Shown: positions 10,187 through 19,688, counted from the stretch's first letter. The stretch: DNA of 64,000 nucleotides from Lachnospiraceae bacterium (GCA_015056815.1 SVFN01000002.1:124001-188000); one strand, 5' to 3'. Notes: generated by a model from the letters alone, not told the origin. Program-made: numbers and translations.

Positions 10187-11014
10187 TCATACCCGGATCT
10201 CTTCACCTGTATGTACATACACCAGCTGCTCCCCCATCTGTTCCTTCATCCATTCATACGCTGCCATCCCGGTGCAATGACCGGTATAAAACTTCGTCGG
10301 ATACTGTTTTAAAAGCTTCGCTGTTTCTACGATCGTTCGGATCTCTTCCTCGTCATACTCTGTTTTCTTCATCATATGGAATCCGCTGACGACCGCATCC
10401 GGTGCACTTTCGTACAATGTCTCATATCGTTTTAAGATATTTAAGATCCCGTTATGGGCACAGCCGGAAAAGAGCACATGGCGCTCTTTTTCGCAGATGA
10501 CCAGACACTGTTCATGCCCGAACGTATCCTGTACATAAGCGCCGTTTTTCAGCTCCTGCAGCCGTTTGTTTGTCCGCGGCACCGGATAACTGCCGGAGAG
10601 TTGTGAAAACAGAAACAGCTCATCATCGATTTTCAGATTCCCCGTCACAGGCACTGCCTGCGGCAGCTTCATGATCTCCTTATCGATCCCGATATAGCGA
10701 TATCCTTTTTCAGAACCGTCATAGGCATAATAATCTGCAAAAGCTGTTTTTTGCAGATAGATCTTTGCGGTCGGATTACTCTTTGCAAACGGCAAAATTC
10801 CACCGGAATGATCATAGTGCCCATGACTTAAGATCACCGTATCCACAAGGCTTAAATCGATCCCGAGCGTCTTCGCATTTACAAGGGTATCCTCCGATGG
10901 TCCAAGATCCATAAGAAGCTTATGGTGTTTCGTCTCGATATAAAAAGACAGCCCGTGTGCGGCAATGCAGCCTGCGCGTCCCTCTGTATTTTCTATAAGG
11001 TTTATGATCTTCAT
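10187..11014 (-). CDS. MBL-fold metallohydrolase
   Basis: This 275-residue metallo-beta-lactamase-fold protein has the metal-binding motif SHGHYDHSGG and later His residues (FGHEQ, SGCAHNG, YTGHCTG). The layout resembles the branch annotated as ribofuranosylaminobenzene 5'-phosphate synthase-like hydrolases, but the substrate cannot be read from sequence. The start at 11014 (MKIINLIEN) follows GGAAGGGAAGACGTT and is preferred over 11065. It lies about 110 bp after the CotH gene and converges on the SRAP gene, with no clear terminator between them. Confidence 0.85.
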   Translation of the reverse strand: MKIINLIENTEGRAGCIAAHGLSFYIETKHHKLLMDLGPSEDTLVNAKTLGIDLSLVDTVILSHGHYDHSGGILPFAKSNPTAKIYLQKTAFADYYAYDGSEKGYRYIGIDKEIMKLPQAVPVTGNLKIDDELFLFSQLSGSYPVPRTNKRLQELKNGAYVQDTFGHEQCLVICEKERHVLFSGCAHNGILNILKRYETLYESAPDAVVSGFHMMKKTEYDEEEIRTIVETAKLLKQYPTKFYTGHCTGMAAYEWMKEQMGEQLVYVHTGEEIRV

Positions 11015-11125
11015 AACGTCTTCCCTTCCTTCCGGCTTCTCATCGTTGTGCAGCATCAAGTCCAAAGTACCAACGTCTTTTTATCCTCACGGCCGGCTTG
11101 TGCGCATTCTTCCGCAAAGCACCTG

Positions 11126-12745
11126 TCAGTCATCCGCCGCTCCATGCGTTTGCTCCATATAAGCATCCATAATCTCCAGTCTTTTGGAAACATACTGTTT
11201 TAATACGGACAATTTAAGCGCCGCATTCTGTTTCGTGCTCTCAGGCCAGCGTTTACAGTCCCTTACATATGCGCCGGAATCATAGATCTCTTTCTCGTAT
11301 TTTTCCAGCATGGCAAGGAGTTTTTCTTCTGACCAGGCATCTTTTCTGAGCTTTCGATAACGCGCGAGGATCTTTTGGTCTAACGTCTCATCGCCCAGCT
11401 CATAGAGCCTGCCGAGTGCCGAGTGATCCAGGATATTTTTATGTTCTTTTACATCATATCCGTAGGGCGCGATATAGTTCGCCTCTACCCTGTCGTCATA
11501 GATATTTCCCCAGGAGATATCCATGTCCCACGGCGTATAGAAGGCCTTATACTCTCCCTCATACATCCGGAATGTCGTGAAGATATTTTTTGACCAGTTA
11601 TCTTTTCCCTGGATCAGATTCAAAAACAGATAAACATCGATCACATTGTCCACATCGACCAGCCGGTAGATTTCCTCCGGACAGGAAGCATCCTCCTGCT
11701 TATCGTAGAACCCTGCAAGCAATTCCCAGGCCTTCGTCTCATCTTCCACCGTACTTTTGATCTCATATCCCACGATTGGGAACTGATGCCTGAGTTTTTT
11801 GTCCCACTCGCATTTTTCATGGGAATTCTTTTTAAAAACACAGCCTTCGGAATATCCTTTCCTGTCTTTTGAAACTCCCAGCTGTTTTTCATCGATCGGA
11901 TATCCCAGTGCGTACAGCCCCCAGTATCTGTGATTGACAAACAGCTCCACAAAACGGTATTCCATCCCGTTTTGAATCCCGAACAGATTGTGGCCGGCAC
12001 AGGAATCATACCACAGTGCCGAACAAAAAACATTCCGGACACGTTCCTGATCGTTGTATGCCGCATACAAAATCCAGTCCTCATCCTGCCGCATTCCCAA
12101 AAGGGAACGGGAATTCTTGCGCAGACTGCCTCCCACAGAGTCCTGCTGCAAAGAGATCCGAAGACCGGCCTTTGGATAATTGCGGGTCATGCCGCCTCTG
12201 GCGTGGATCAGTGCGTCGGATTCCACCAAACGGTTCGCAGCCTGCTTACGGTTATCAAAAAGAATAACGCTCATATCCGTTGTCCCATCCCCCAGCGTCA
12301 CTTCCATCAATGGCAGGCTCGTACAGTGCAGTGTCGTCTGATGATACTGTGTCCCGGTATAGACTAAGATCTTTATGTTCTCATCCTGTTCCAGCATTTC
12401 CCGTGTGATCTGTGATGTCTCAAATGCCACCTGCACGTTATCTTTTATGGGCCGGAAGGTCACATAAGGATCCTGCGCGTGCGGATGCCCCTCGATCAGC
12501 GAATAATACCACTCGTCCGTCTCGTCATCATAAAACAGATCGTATCCGTTAAATGCAAGCGCTTCCAGTAACTCCTCGTTCGTCTCTGTCCGGCCGGCTG
12601 TGATCTTTTCCCATTCCGTGCCAGAGATCCTGTACTGTGAAAGTGTTTTTTCACCCTCCGCCCAGGCTGCCAGCGCAAAGAACAATACAAAAGACAGCAC
12701 CAATATACCGATTCCTGCCATCCTGCGTTTCCAAAAAAACATCAT
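11126..12745 (-). CDS. CotH-kinase family protein
   Basis: This 539-residue protein has an N-terminal membrane segment (residues ~10-28, GIGILVLSFVLFFALAAWA) and a CotH-type atypical kinase domain. Conserved pieces are RNYPKAGLRISL, ELFVNHRYWGLYALGYPI, LFLNLIQGKDNWSKNIF and FYTPWDMDISWG, the last carrying the metal-binding Asp residues. CotH proteins in Bacillus phosphorylate spore coat proteins. In this VTC/DUF4956 setting the substrate is unknown. The start overlaps the DUF4956 stop by 4 bp (ATGA), showing coupled translation. Confidence 0.92.
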   Translation of the reverse strand: MMFFWKRRMAGIGILVLSFVLFFALAAWAEGEKTLSQYRISGTEWEKITAGRTETNEELLEALAFNGYDLFYDDETDEWYYSLIEGHPHAQDPYVTFRPIKDNVQVAFETSQITREMLEQDENIKILVYTGTQYHQTTLHCTSLPLMEVTLGDGTTDMSVILFDNRKQAANRLVESDALIHARGGMTRNYPKAGLRISLQQDSVGGSLRKNSRSLLGMRQDEDWILYAAYNDQERVRNVFCSALWYDSCAGHNLFGIQNGMEYRFVELFVNHRYWGLYALGYPIDEKQLGVSKDRKGYSEGCVFKKNSHEKCEWDKKLRHQFPIVGYEIKSTVEDETKAWELLAGFYDKQEDASCPEEIYRLVDVDNVIDVYLFLNLIQGKDNWSKNIFTTFRMYEGEYKAFYTPWDMDISWGNIYDDRVEANYIAPYGYDVKEHKNILDHSALGRLYELGDETLDQKILARYRKLRKDAWSEEKLLAMLEKYEKEIYDSGAYVRDCKRWPESTKQNAALKLSVLKQYVSKRLEIMDAYMEQTHGAADD

Positions 12746-13416
12746 ACCAGATCCTCTGCATCATATGTCAATAAGGAAAAGCGTTCCACTCCTTCGATCT
12801 GTCCAAGCTCTGTTGTAAACCCGGCCGGATCTTTCACCGAAAGCTCTATCACCAGATGAATATCCTCCGCTCCCTGATAGATCCTGCTTTGTACCTTATA
12901 CGCCTTCGTATGCTTCCCGATCACGGCAACGATCTCATTTTCCACATTTTTGCGGCTCTGCACTACAAGAACATACGGTTTTTTGCCAAATTGCAGATTT
13001 TCCATCACCAAAAGCACGATCGTCACGAGAAGTGATGTTAATACTGCCACTTCATAAAGCTGACAGCCGCATATGATCCCCGTATGGATCGACCATAAAA
13101 TGTAGATCATGTCCACAGGATCCTTGACCGCGGTACGGAAACGCACGATCGCCAATGCACCGATGGTTCCCAATGTGATCACGATATTCGACTGCAGGCA
13201 CAGGATGATCGTGGAAATAAAAAACGGGATCACCGCGATGCTGATATGAAAAGACCGGTTGTAAAACGCTCTGTGCGACACAACACGATAGATCACAAAC
13301 TCATAAACAGAAAGCAGCAGCACGCAAAAGAGCACCGATACGATCACGGCAGTCCCCACCTCCTGTTTGGAATAAGAATCGGCAATGGTTTGAAAAACAG
13401 TTTGTAAATGATTCAT
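12742..13416 (-). CDS. DUF4956 membrane protein
   Basis: This is a 224-residue integral membrane protein with about four hydrophobic helices (VSVLFCVLLLSVYEFVIY, ISIAVIPFFISTIILCL, LLVTIVLLVM) and a soluble C-terminal tail. The segment GTIGALAIVRFRTAVKDPVDM is characteristic of DUF4956. It overlaps both neighbours by 4 bp, so VTC, DUF4956 and CotH are made together. The molecular function is unknown. Confidence 0.9.
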   Translation of the reverse strand: MNHLQTVFQTIADSYSKQEVGTAVIVSVLFCVLLLSVYEFVIYRVVSHRAFYNRSFHISIAVIPFFISTIILCLQSNIVITLGTIGALAIVRFRTAVKDPVDMIYILWSIHTGIICGCQLYEVAVLTSLLVTIVLLVMENLQFGKKPYVLVVQSRKNVENEIVAVIGKHTKAYKVQSRIYQGAEDIHLVIELSVKDPAGFTTELGQIEGVERFSLLTYDAEDLV

Positions 13417-14144
13417 TTGTACACTCCTTCTATTGTTTTGCGGCCCAGGTAATATTTGGAAAATGCCGTTACCGGAAACCGGTCAATGTTCATGCTCTTG
13501 CGGATATACCCCGGCAGGATCCGGTCAAATTTGATCTCGAGGATCTGTTGTTTTTGAGAAACGGGATACCAGTCCTGTATCCCTGTAAAAAATCCCTCCG
13601 TCCGCGGTGACGCCAGAATATTTTTGTCAAACGTGATGCGGATATGTGTCAGCGGCTCCGAAAAAGCCGTCCGTTCATACCGGATCACAACCTTTGGTTC
13701 GAACTTCTTACGCATGATATCCAGACAAAATCTTCTCAAAAGCGGGTCTTTCGCTTCCCAGAACAGCTCTGCCGCCCCGCCTTTGCTCAAAGCGATCGCC
13801 TGTTCTTTGTTGATCGTACAGGTATCCTTACAGCATCTGCCAAAAAGCTTTTCCTTGCGCTCGAGCTTAAATGTCTCCCCCGCCTGTGCGCCATAATGTC
13901 GTATCCTGTATTTGAACCTCTGATTGTCCCCGGCATCATTCTCGCCGGCGCAGGTATCTTTGTGGTCGTCAAAATAGAGGCTTGTCACAAGATAGATCCC
14001 ATCCTCCCCCGCATACCTGTCAAGCGGCACGATAGGTAGCAGCCGTTCCTTTAACAGATCAAGCTGTCTGTCCGTCGCATAATACTTCCATTCGTTCCGG
14101 TAGATCTTCTGTTGTGGCTGTTTATGGTTCTGTCCTGCTGTCAT
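13413..14144 (-). CDS. VTC-domain protein (polyphosphate polymerase-like)
   Basis: This 243-residue protein carries a VTC tunnel-fold domain. It begins with a basic WKYYATDRQLDLLKERL segment, followed by TSLYFDD, FKYRIRHYG, FKLERKEK and VVIRYERTAF, which are the basic and acidic strands that bind triphosphate and metal in yeast Vtc4. Polyphosphate synthesis is possible but not proven for bacterial members. The start at 14144 is chosen because AAAGGAGGCGGATCGGA precedes it. It is the first gene of the overlapping trio and lies 84 bp after the clostripain-type protease gene. Confidence 0.9.
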   Translation of the reverse strand: MTAGQNHKQPQQKIYRNEWKYYATDRQLDLLKERLLPIVPLDRYAGEDGIYLVTSLYFDDHKDTCAGENDAGDNQRFKYRIRHYGAQAGETFKLERKEKLFGRCCKDTCTINKEQAIALSKGGAAELFWEAKDPLLRRFCLDIMRKKFEPKVVIRYERTAFSEPLTHIRITFDKNILASPRTEGFFTGIQDWYPVSQKQQILEIKFDRILPGYIRKSMNIDRFPVTAFSKYYLGRKTIEGVYK

Positions 14145-14228
14145 TCCGATCCGCCTCCTTTCTCCCGGCTGAATCTGCGGCAAATTACCGTTTTGCGCGT
14201 TTTATGTATTTCCCGCTTCGCTGCAGTC

Positions 14229-16547
14229 TTACTCCACGACCGGCGTCCAGTATTCCTGATTATAAATATCCGTCAGTCTGTAAGTCAATTTCTTCTGCCC
14301 GTCACCTACCGGCACATCGCTGATGGTCAGCCCGCCGTCTATTTGCATCTGCTCCCCCAACAGATAGCTGTCCTGATAGGTCCCGTCATAGCTGTAATAA
14401 TCACAAACAAAATCCAGCGTATCGCCGTCCTCTAATCCGGTCATGCTCTTGGCGATCGTTTCTGTCTGCCCCTCCACATAGTCTGTCACTGCACCGGCCA
14501 CAAAGCCTTTCGGCTCTTTGTCCGTAAACACTAAGATCAGATTGGCTCTCTCACCGTTTAACAGAACCGGTACCCGGCCCGTGATCGTATAAGCATCGTT
14601 TCCTTCCTCTGTCGTATCGATGTGATAATAAGGAACCACCTGTCCGTTGATCGCTAACCATGTTCCCTCCGTATCCGCGATCAGATTGCCTTCGTCATCA
14701 TAGGAAAACAGATTGTCAAGTCCCAGATCCACATAACCTTCGCCATCATCATAGAACATGTTCAGATCAATGTCATGCACCAGAGACCACTGACTTTCGG
14801 ACAGTTTTAATACGAAATCGCCATTCTCCTGCTTTGTCCAGAACAGGCTGTTCGCATCCAGATGATTCATGGAAATATAATTGCCGGTCTGTTCCTCCGA
14901 CAAAGCCCTGTCTGTATAAAACTCTGTATTGGAATCGTCCAGTCCGTCCACCATACTGCGGTCGGAAAGAAACGAAGTCAAAAGCTGCGTGAACACTTCT
15001 GTGCCCTGCGAACCCGCCGCGGATGCCGCTGTTCCGAGAAGCGAACCGATCGGCGAACTGCTGCCTCCTGCCGCAATCTGTCCGCCAGTCTCCAGTCCCG
15101 CGAATTCTTTAATGCATTTCGCATATTCCGCGTCCATGCCGATATCGCTGTATGTATTGCAGGCCTTGTCCACAAAAGATGTTCTCTTATACGGGAAGTA
15201 AATGGAAACACCATTGGCATTCGTCATGTTGGCAGAAGTACGGTTGTACTTTACCGCATCCCGCAGGACCTTCGCCAGCTCTTTTCCCTCATCCGTATTC
15301 ATATTCTCTGCAAGGTTTACCAGATCCACCTGATCGATCTTAGAGCTTGCTGCAAACTCTCTGGTACCGTAACGAGCATCCGATACCGTTTTATAAGCCT
15401 CTTCGTTTATCAGTCGATTGACCGATCTCGAAAATCCTGTCAGCTTATCCGGCACCGTATTGGAAAACTCTGCCAGGTCGATGACGGAAAGAGTCGTTTT
15501 CTGTCCTCTGCACTGTGAGGCACAGGCATTCGTAAAATCATCAATAATGTTTTTTCCGATCTCCAGTGTCGGCATGGAGGTATCCGCACCCAACTTCGTC
15601 AGCCAGTTCGTATAATACCAGCCGATCCCCGGTTCCGTCTCCTCGGAAGCCAACAGGTAATCGCCATAAGGCTCCAACATCAGTGCAGTCTCTGCCGTCG
15701 CCATCAGGCAGGCGTCAAATCCGATAAAGTCGAAAGTCATCCCCGCTTCCTTTAGGGCTTTTTGAATACCGCCAAGACTCATGGAACCACTGTTTTTATT
15801 CTTCTCATCATAGCCAAATCCACTGACGGATCCTCCGCCATGGTCCCAGAAGATCAGCTCATTACGGTTTGCCGGATATTTGGCACTGCACCATTTGATA
15901 AAGGAAGTAAGGGTTGCCGGATCGGTCATTGCCTTATCGCCGTCATCTTCCACAAGCAGCTTTAATCCGCCATCCTTCACCTGATAGATCTGATTCTCAC
16001 GGTTGCTGATACCGCCTGTTTTCCACTGGTTACAGCCTCCGGTGTATACAAGGATATTCACATTATCCCCGTATTTTGCAGCCGCCATCTCCCCCAGATC
16101 ATTGGAGGCCATACCGCTTCTTGACTCTAAATCCGTACCGCACAGATAAATCATAAGCGTCACAACATCCGAACCGTCTCCCTTGATCTGTGTGCGCTTT
16201 TCTCTGGAGCCTTCGGCTACTTTTGTATTGATCTTATACTGATCATTGGATACGTCTGTGACCTGCTGCATGACGGCGGTCTGATCATTTGCGGTATCTG
16301 CCCCGCCATCTGAAGAGGTAGACGGATCGCCGCCTCCCAGGATCAGATAGACGATGATCGCGATCACCGCCAAAAATCCGCCGCCTCCGGCTGCCGCGCG
16401 TTTTGCGCCGCCTCTTGTGCTTTTTCTTCCACCATATCCATCAGACGAGCCTACCGGTCCCGTTCCTAATCCACTGCCTCTGCGGTTGACATTGCCCCCG
16501 CCGGACGTCACGTTTTTCTCTCTGCTCCTTGGCCTGTTATCTGCCAT
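14229..16547 (-). CDS. Clostripain-family (C11) cysteine protease, membrane anchored
   Basis: This 772-residue protein has a Gly/Arg/Ser-rich N-terminal tail, one membrane helix (~residues 54-72, GFLAVIAIIVYLILGGG) and a C11 protease domain. The catalytic His is in FWDHGGG (about 236) and the Cys in GFDACLMATAE (about 279). The C-terminal ~230 residues form a beta-rich region, probably extracellular. C11 enzymes cleave after Arg or Lys and are often self-activated. The gene has its own promoter at 16627-16655 and a leader hairpin, and it may be cotranscribed with the VTC trio downstream. A function in surface-protein processing is an inference. Confidence 0.92.
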   Translation of the reverse strand: MADNRPRSREKNVTSGGGNVNRRGSGLGTGPVGSSDGYGGRKSTRGGAKRAAAGGGGFLAVIAIIVYLILGGGDPSTSSDGGADTANDQTAVMQQVTDVSNDQYKINTKVAEGSREKRTQIKGDGSDVVTLMIYLCGTDLESRSGMASNDLGEMAAAKYGDNVNILVYTGGCNQWKTGGISNRENQIYQVKDGGLKLLVEDDGDKAMTDPATLTSFIKWCSAKYPANRNELIFWDHGGGSVSGFGYDEKNKNSGSMSLGGIQKALKEAGMTFDFIGFDACLMATAETALMLEPYGDYLLASEETEPGIGWYYTNWLTKLGADTSMPTLEIGKNIIDDFTNACASQCRGQKTTLSVIDLAEFSNTVPDKLTGFSRSVNRLINEEAYKTVSDARYGTREFAASSKIDQVDLVNLAENMNTDEGKELAKVLRDAVKYNRTSANMTNANGVSIYFPYKRTSFVDKACNTYSDIGMDAEYAKCIKEFAGLETGGQIAAGGSSSPIGSLLGTAASAAGSQGTEVFTQLLTSFLSDRSMVDGLDDSNTEFYTDRALSEEQTGNYISMNHLDANSLFWTKQENGDFVLKLSESQWSLVHDIDLNMFYDDGEGYVDLGLDNLFSYDDEGNLIADTEGTWLAINGQVVPYYHIDTTEEGNDAYTITGRVPVLLNGERANLILVFTDKEPKGFVAGAVTDYVEGQTETIAKSMTGLEDGDTLDFVCDYYSYDGTYQDSYLLGEQMQIDGGLTISDVPVGDGQKKLTYRLTDIYNQEYWTPVVE

Positions 16548-16581
16548 GTTTCTTCCTCCGGTCTGTTTTATATTATTAAGC

Positions 16582-16608
16582 GGGAGACAGGAAATCCTCC
16601 TGTCCCCC
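16582..16608 (-). other. Hairpin in the leader of the clostripain-family gene
   Basis: A GGGGACAGGA/TCCTGTCTCCC stem of about 10 bp lies downstream of a good promoter and 35 bp before the ATG. It is followed by GCTTAATAATAT rather than a run of T. It looks like an mRNA-stabilising leader hairpin. A weak terminator for the upstream gene is the alternative. Confidence 0.5.
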
Positions 16609-16626
16609 TCTCAATTTCCGTCTTTT

Positions 16627-16655
16627 AGTATACCAACCCTGTTGTCTTGTTGCAA
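16627..16655 (-). promoter_or_regulatory. Promoter of the clostripain-family gene
   Basis: On the minus strand, TTGCAA (16655-16650) and TATACT (16632-16627) are separated by exactly 17 bp. They lie in the gap after the 144-residue protein gene. Confidence 0.65.
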
Positions 16656-16683
16656 GCACGAATCTGCATAGTACCTTTGGAGC

Positions 16684-17118
16684 TCACAGATACTCTCTGA
16701 TATCCTCTGCAAGCCGTTCTTCGATATGGATCAGCTTCTTCGTGATATCCTTTGTCTTTTGATCTGCCGCTTCATACCGGTTTAAATACCGGTTCAGGGA
16801 TTTGACTCCCATATTGCACCCGTCTGTGATCAGGGCCGCAATGGTCTGATCGGATTCCTTCATCACAAGCTTCATGTTTGTCTTGACCCAGGACATTCCT
16901 TTTGCCATGGGATTCGGCTCCTTCCCGTCATCTTTATAACGGTCCAGTAAAACCTGTATTTCCTCTTTCAGTTTTTCATGATCGCTCTTGCCTTCTGTAA
17001 GATATTTACGAAGCGTACTGTCATTCACATACTCCAGCACTTCATCGATGGACTCCACCCCCATCTTGATCCCCGCATCGCATTCTCTCAATAATTGAAT
17101 GGTATCTGATTCCATCAT
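16684..17118 (-). CDS. Small helical protein, ferritin-like/DUF2383-like bundle
   Basis: This 144-residue, mostly charged helical protein begins MMESDTIQLLRECDAGIKMG. Its spacing of long amphipathic helices is consistent with a four-helix bundle of the DUF2383 kind. It shows no signal peptide, membrane helix or clear iron-binding ExxH set (only HEKLKEE). GGAGGAATAAAGG precedes the start. It stands alone between the permease terminator and the clostripain-family gene. No function is assigned. Confidence 0.7.
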   Translation of the reverse strand: MMESDTIQLLRECDAGIKMGVESIDEVLEYVNDSTLRKYLTEGKSDHEKLKEEIQVLLDRYKDDGKEPNPMAKGMSWVKTNMKLVMKESDQTIAALITDGCNMGVKSLNRYLNRYEAADQKTKDITKKLIHIEERLAEDIREYL

Positions 17119-17200
17119 CCTTTATTCCTCCTGTTCTTTTTTCATTAGTATGACCGTTTTTTTTCATTTTATCGGACTCCGGAAAAATTTCCCGAAAGAC

Positions 17201-17236
17201 AAAAAGCGCCGGAGAATAATCTCCTGCGCTTTTTTG
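17201..17236. terminator. Terminator downstream of the uracil/xanthine permease
   Basis: The stem AAAAAGCGCCGGAGA / TCTCCTGCGCTTTTT surrounds a 4-nt loop and has U-rich tails on both strands, so it can work in either direction. The transcript it ends is the minus-strand permease. Confidence 0.75.
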
Positions 17237-17288
17237 CACACATCAGCCCTGCTGTTTATGTTCACCGTACCAAATGCCCGTATCCGGA

Positions 17289-18689
17289 TCATTTCTGTTC
17301 TTCGTTTTCAAAATGATAGTCCTTGCCCGGCAGCACTGCATTGAGTATGATCCCGATCAAAGATCCTACGGCAAGTCCCGACAGACCGATGTTCATATCC
17401 CCGATATGAAGTACGATCGCCCCGACCGCACTGTATTTGATCCCGATGGAAAGTACCAGAATGATCGCTGCAATGATGACATTTCTGGTCTTATTAAAGT
17501 CAACCTGATTCTCCACGATATTACGGACACCGACTGCCGAGATCATACCGTAAAGCACTAACGAAACGCCACCGATCACAGGCGTCGGGATCGCTGAGAT
17601 ACAGGCAGAGATCTTCGGAGAAAAGGAAAACAGGATCGCAAATCCTGCCGCGATCCGTATCACGAGCGGATCGTAGACTTTTGACAGCGAAAGCACACCG
17701 GTATTCTCACCATAGGTCGTATTGGCCGGAGCCCCGAACAGGGAAGCCAGTACCGTAGCCAGTCCGTCGCCCATCAGGGTTCTGTGAAGCCCGGGCTCCT
17801 TGATAAAGTTCTTTCCGACTGTCGAAGAGATCGCGGAAATATCGCCGATGTGTTCCACGATCGTTGCAAATGCGATCGGCATGATCGTGATGACGGAAGT
17901 TATGATCAATTTCTTATCTGCCTTTCCAAACAGGGCAAATACCGTATCCTCCATCGCAAAAGGCATTCCAATCCACTTCGCTTCTTTGATGGCCTCGATG
18001 CTTGACTGGCTGAACAATCTCAGATTGTCAAGTCCGCCCATTGCAATATAGGCTGTCCCGTTCGCATCCTGTATCGTTTCGCCAAAAATAAATGCCATCG
18101 CGATCGCTGCAAAAGTCGCACCCAGCACGCCCAGAATGATCGGAATGATCCGCATCATTCCCTTTCCCCAGATATTGCAGATGATGATAATAAGGATCGC
18201 GATCACTGCGATCGGCCAATTGGTTGCACAATTGTCAACCGCAGACTGGGAAAGTGTCAGTCCGATCGCGATGATGATCGGCCCCGTTACGATCGGCGGG
18301 AAAAACTTCATGACTTTCTCTGCGCCAAACGCTTTGATCAGACCTGCAAGTATCAGATAAAGAAGTCCCGCACACGCCACGCCGACGCAGGCATAGGGCA
18401 GAAGCTCCCGTTCTCCGCCCGGTGCGATCGCTGCATATCCTGCCAGAAAGGCAAAAGAAGAACCCAGAAATGCCGGAACCATTCTCTTGGTCAGAAAATG
18501 AAACAGTAATGTTCCAAGTCCTGCAAAAAGAAGGGTCGCCGACACACTGAGTCCTGTCAGTGCCGGTACTAAAACGGTCGCTCCGAACATGGCAAACATG
18601 TGCTGTGCACCGAGCATCAGCATTTTGCCGCCTCCCAGCTGCCTGGCGTCATAAATGCCGTCTTCTTTGGTTTTTAAATTCTTTTCCAT
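17289..18689 (-). CDS. Uracil/xanthine:cation symporter (NCS2 family)
   Basis: This 466-residue membrane protein has the usual 14-segment NCS2 pattern. The family signatures are MFGATVLVPALTGLSVS near the N-terminus, PIVTGPIIIAIGLTLS, the acidic VEHIGDISAIS segment that contributes to substrate binding, and the GAPANTTYGENTGVLSLSKV motif. It imports uracil or xanthine-type bases with protons. The gene has its own promoter and terminator, and the leader is too short for a riboswitch. It lies beside, but is separate from, the PurA-like/Nudix unit. Confidence 0.95.
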   Translation of the reverse strand: MEKNLKTKEDGIYDARQLGGGKMLMLGAQHMFAMFGATVLVPALTGLSVSATLLFAGLGTLLFHFLTKRMVPAFLGSSFAFLAGYAAIAPGGERELLPYACVGVACAGLLYLILAGLIKAFGAEKVMKFFPPIVTGPIIIAIGLTLSQSAVDNCATNWPIAVIAILIIIICNIWGKGMMRIIPIILGVLGATFAAIAMAFIFGETIQDANGTAYIAMGGLDNLRLFSQSSIEAIKEAKWIGMPFAMEDTVFALFGKADKKLIITSVITIMPIAFATIVEHIGDISAISSTVGKNFIKEPGLHRTLMGDGLATVLASLFGAPANTTYGENTGVLSLSKVYDPLVIRIAAGFAILFSFSPKISACISAIPTPVIGGVSLVLYGMISAVGVRNIVENQVDFNKTRNVIIAAIILVLSIGIKYSAVGAIVLHIGDMNIGLSGLAVGSLIGIILNAVLPGKDYHFENEEQK

Positions 18690-18719
18690 CGTGATTCCTC
18701 CCTGATTTTTTCAGACTCT

Positions 18720-18748
18720 ATCTTATAGTATATCGGGAGAAATGACAA
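18720..18748 (-). promoter_or_regulatory. Promoter of the uracil/xanthine permease
   Basis: On the minus strand, TTGTCA (18748-18743) and TAAGAT (18725-18720) have a 17-bp spacer. Transcription would begin about 25 nt before the ATG. Confidence 0.6.
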
Positions 18749-18776
18749 TACCATTTTCAAAACTTATTGATAGAAC

Positions 18777-19688
18777 TTATTGATAAAACATCTCCAGATT
18801 CCGTTTGAACAGCTTCGCCGGTCTGTGCCCTGCTCCTGTAACGGTCTCATCCGTCTCGATCACGTAGGGAGCGATCTTTCTGCGAAAATTCGGAGTCGTA
18901 AGTTTTTCCCCCAGAATGATCTCGTAGGTCTCCTGCAGGCTGTAAAGCGTAAACTTCTCCGGCATGAGATCGAATACGATCTTTCCAGCGTCCTGAGCTC
19001 TTTCCTTTAAATCCATAAATGCTCTCACGATGATCTCTGCGTGATCAAATGCCAGTCCGTTTTGTTCGATGATCTCATAACTTACTGTCTCATGATGTGT
19101 CAGAAAGCTTCGCACCTGCTCCACTGTGGCTGTCAGTTTTTCTCCGCTTCGGAAGCTTCGCAGGCTCAGTAAGAATCTTGTCCGTATCTCGGCTCTGGAT
19201 TTTTGTACATGTTTTTTCATTTCTTCCTGTTCGATGTCGATCACAAACCAGTCTGCCTCTCCTGCATCCGATCCGGCCTGTACTTTGTTTCCGTCCGCAT
19301 CGATCAGTGCCAGAAATCCCTGCGACACGACCCATCCTCTGGGATCTCTGCCCGGCGTGCTGAATACGCCAAACGGCTCTAAATATGCCCGACTGACACC
19401 AGTCTCTTCCTGCAGTTCCCGCATGGCCGTCTGTGAGAGTGTCTCATCCTTCATCGCAAAACCGCCCGGAAGTGCCCAGTAGTCTTTATAGGGAAATCCT
19501 CCTCTTTTGATCAGCAACAGTCCCACTCTCTGTCGCGGTTCCCTCCTGTAATCTTCCTTTTCCTCCTCCGCCTGTGTCAGGATCGCAAACACCGCAATAT
19601 CCGCGGTCAGGGAAGGTCTGTCATATTTACTCATATCATATCCGGCAAGAAATTCTTTTTCGTCCGGTGTCATTTTATAAGGTGCCAT
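18777..19688 (-). CDS. Nudix hydrolase with NrtR-like winged-helix domain
   Basis: This 303-residue protein joins a Nudix domain to a C-terminal winged helix, as in NrtR-type regulators that sense NAD-related nucleotides. The Nudix box is intact: GGFAMKDETLSQTAMRELQ continuing into EETGV, so catalysis on a nucleoside diphosphate derivative is possible. The DNA-binding part has FTLYSLQETYEIILG and NFRRKIAPYV, followed by the basic GHRPAKLFKRN. It is the last gene of the unit that starts at 22609. The likely target is the set of GATAWTATC repeats over that promoter (inference). A 13-bp tandem duplication spans its stop codon. Confidence 0.93.
   Translation of the reverse strand: MAPYKMTPDEKEFLAGYDMSKYDRPSLTADIAVFAILTQAEEEKEDYRREPRQRVGLLLIKRGGFPYKDYWALPGGFAMKDETLSQTAMRELQEETGVSRAYLEPFGVFSTPGRDPRGWVVSQGFLALIDADGNKVQAGSDAGEADWFVIDIEQEEMKKHVQKSRAEIRTRFLLSLRSFRSGEKLTATVEQVRSFLTHHETVSYEIIEQNGLAFDHAEIIVRAFMDLKERAQDAGKIVFDLMPEKFTLYSLQETYEIILGEKLTTPNFRRKIAPYVIETDETVTGAGHRPAKLFKRNLEMFYQ

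Noticed and set aside
18761..18785. 13-bp tandem duplication TATCAATAAGTTY across the Nudix stop codon as an operator
   Set aside because: It lies upstream of the permease -35 element but has no dyad symmetry; a simple slippage duplication is more likely.
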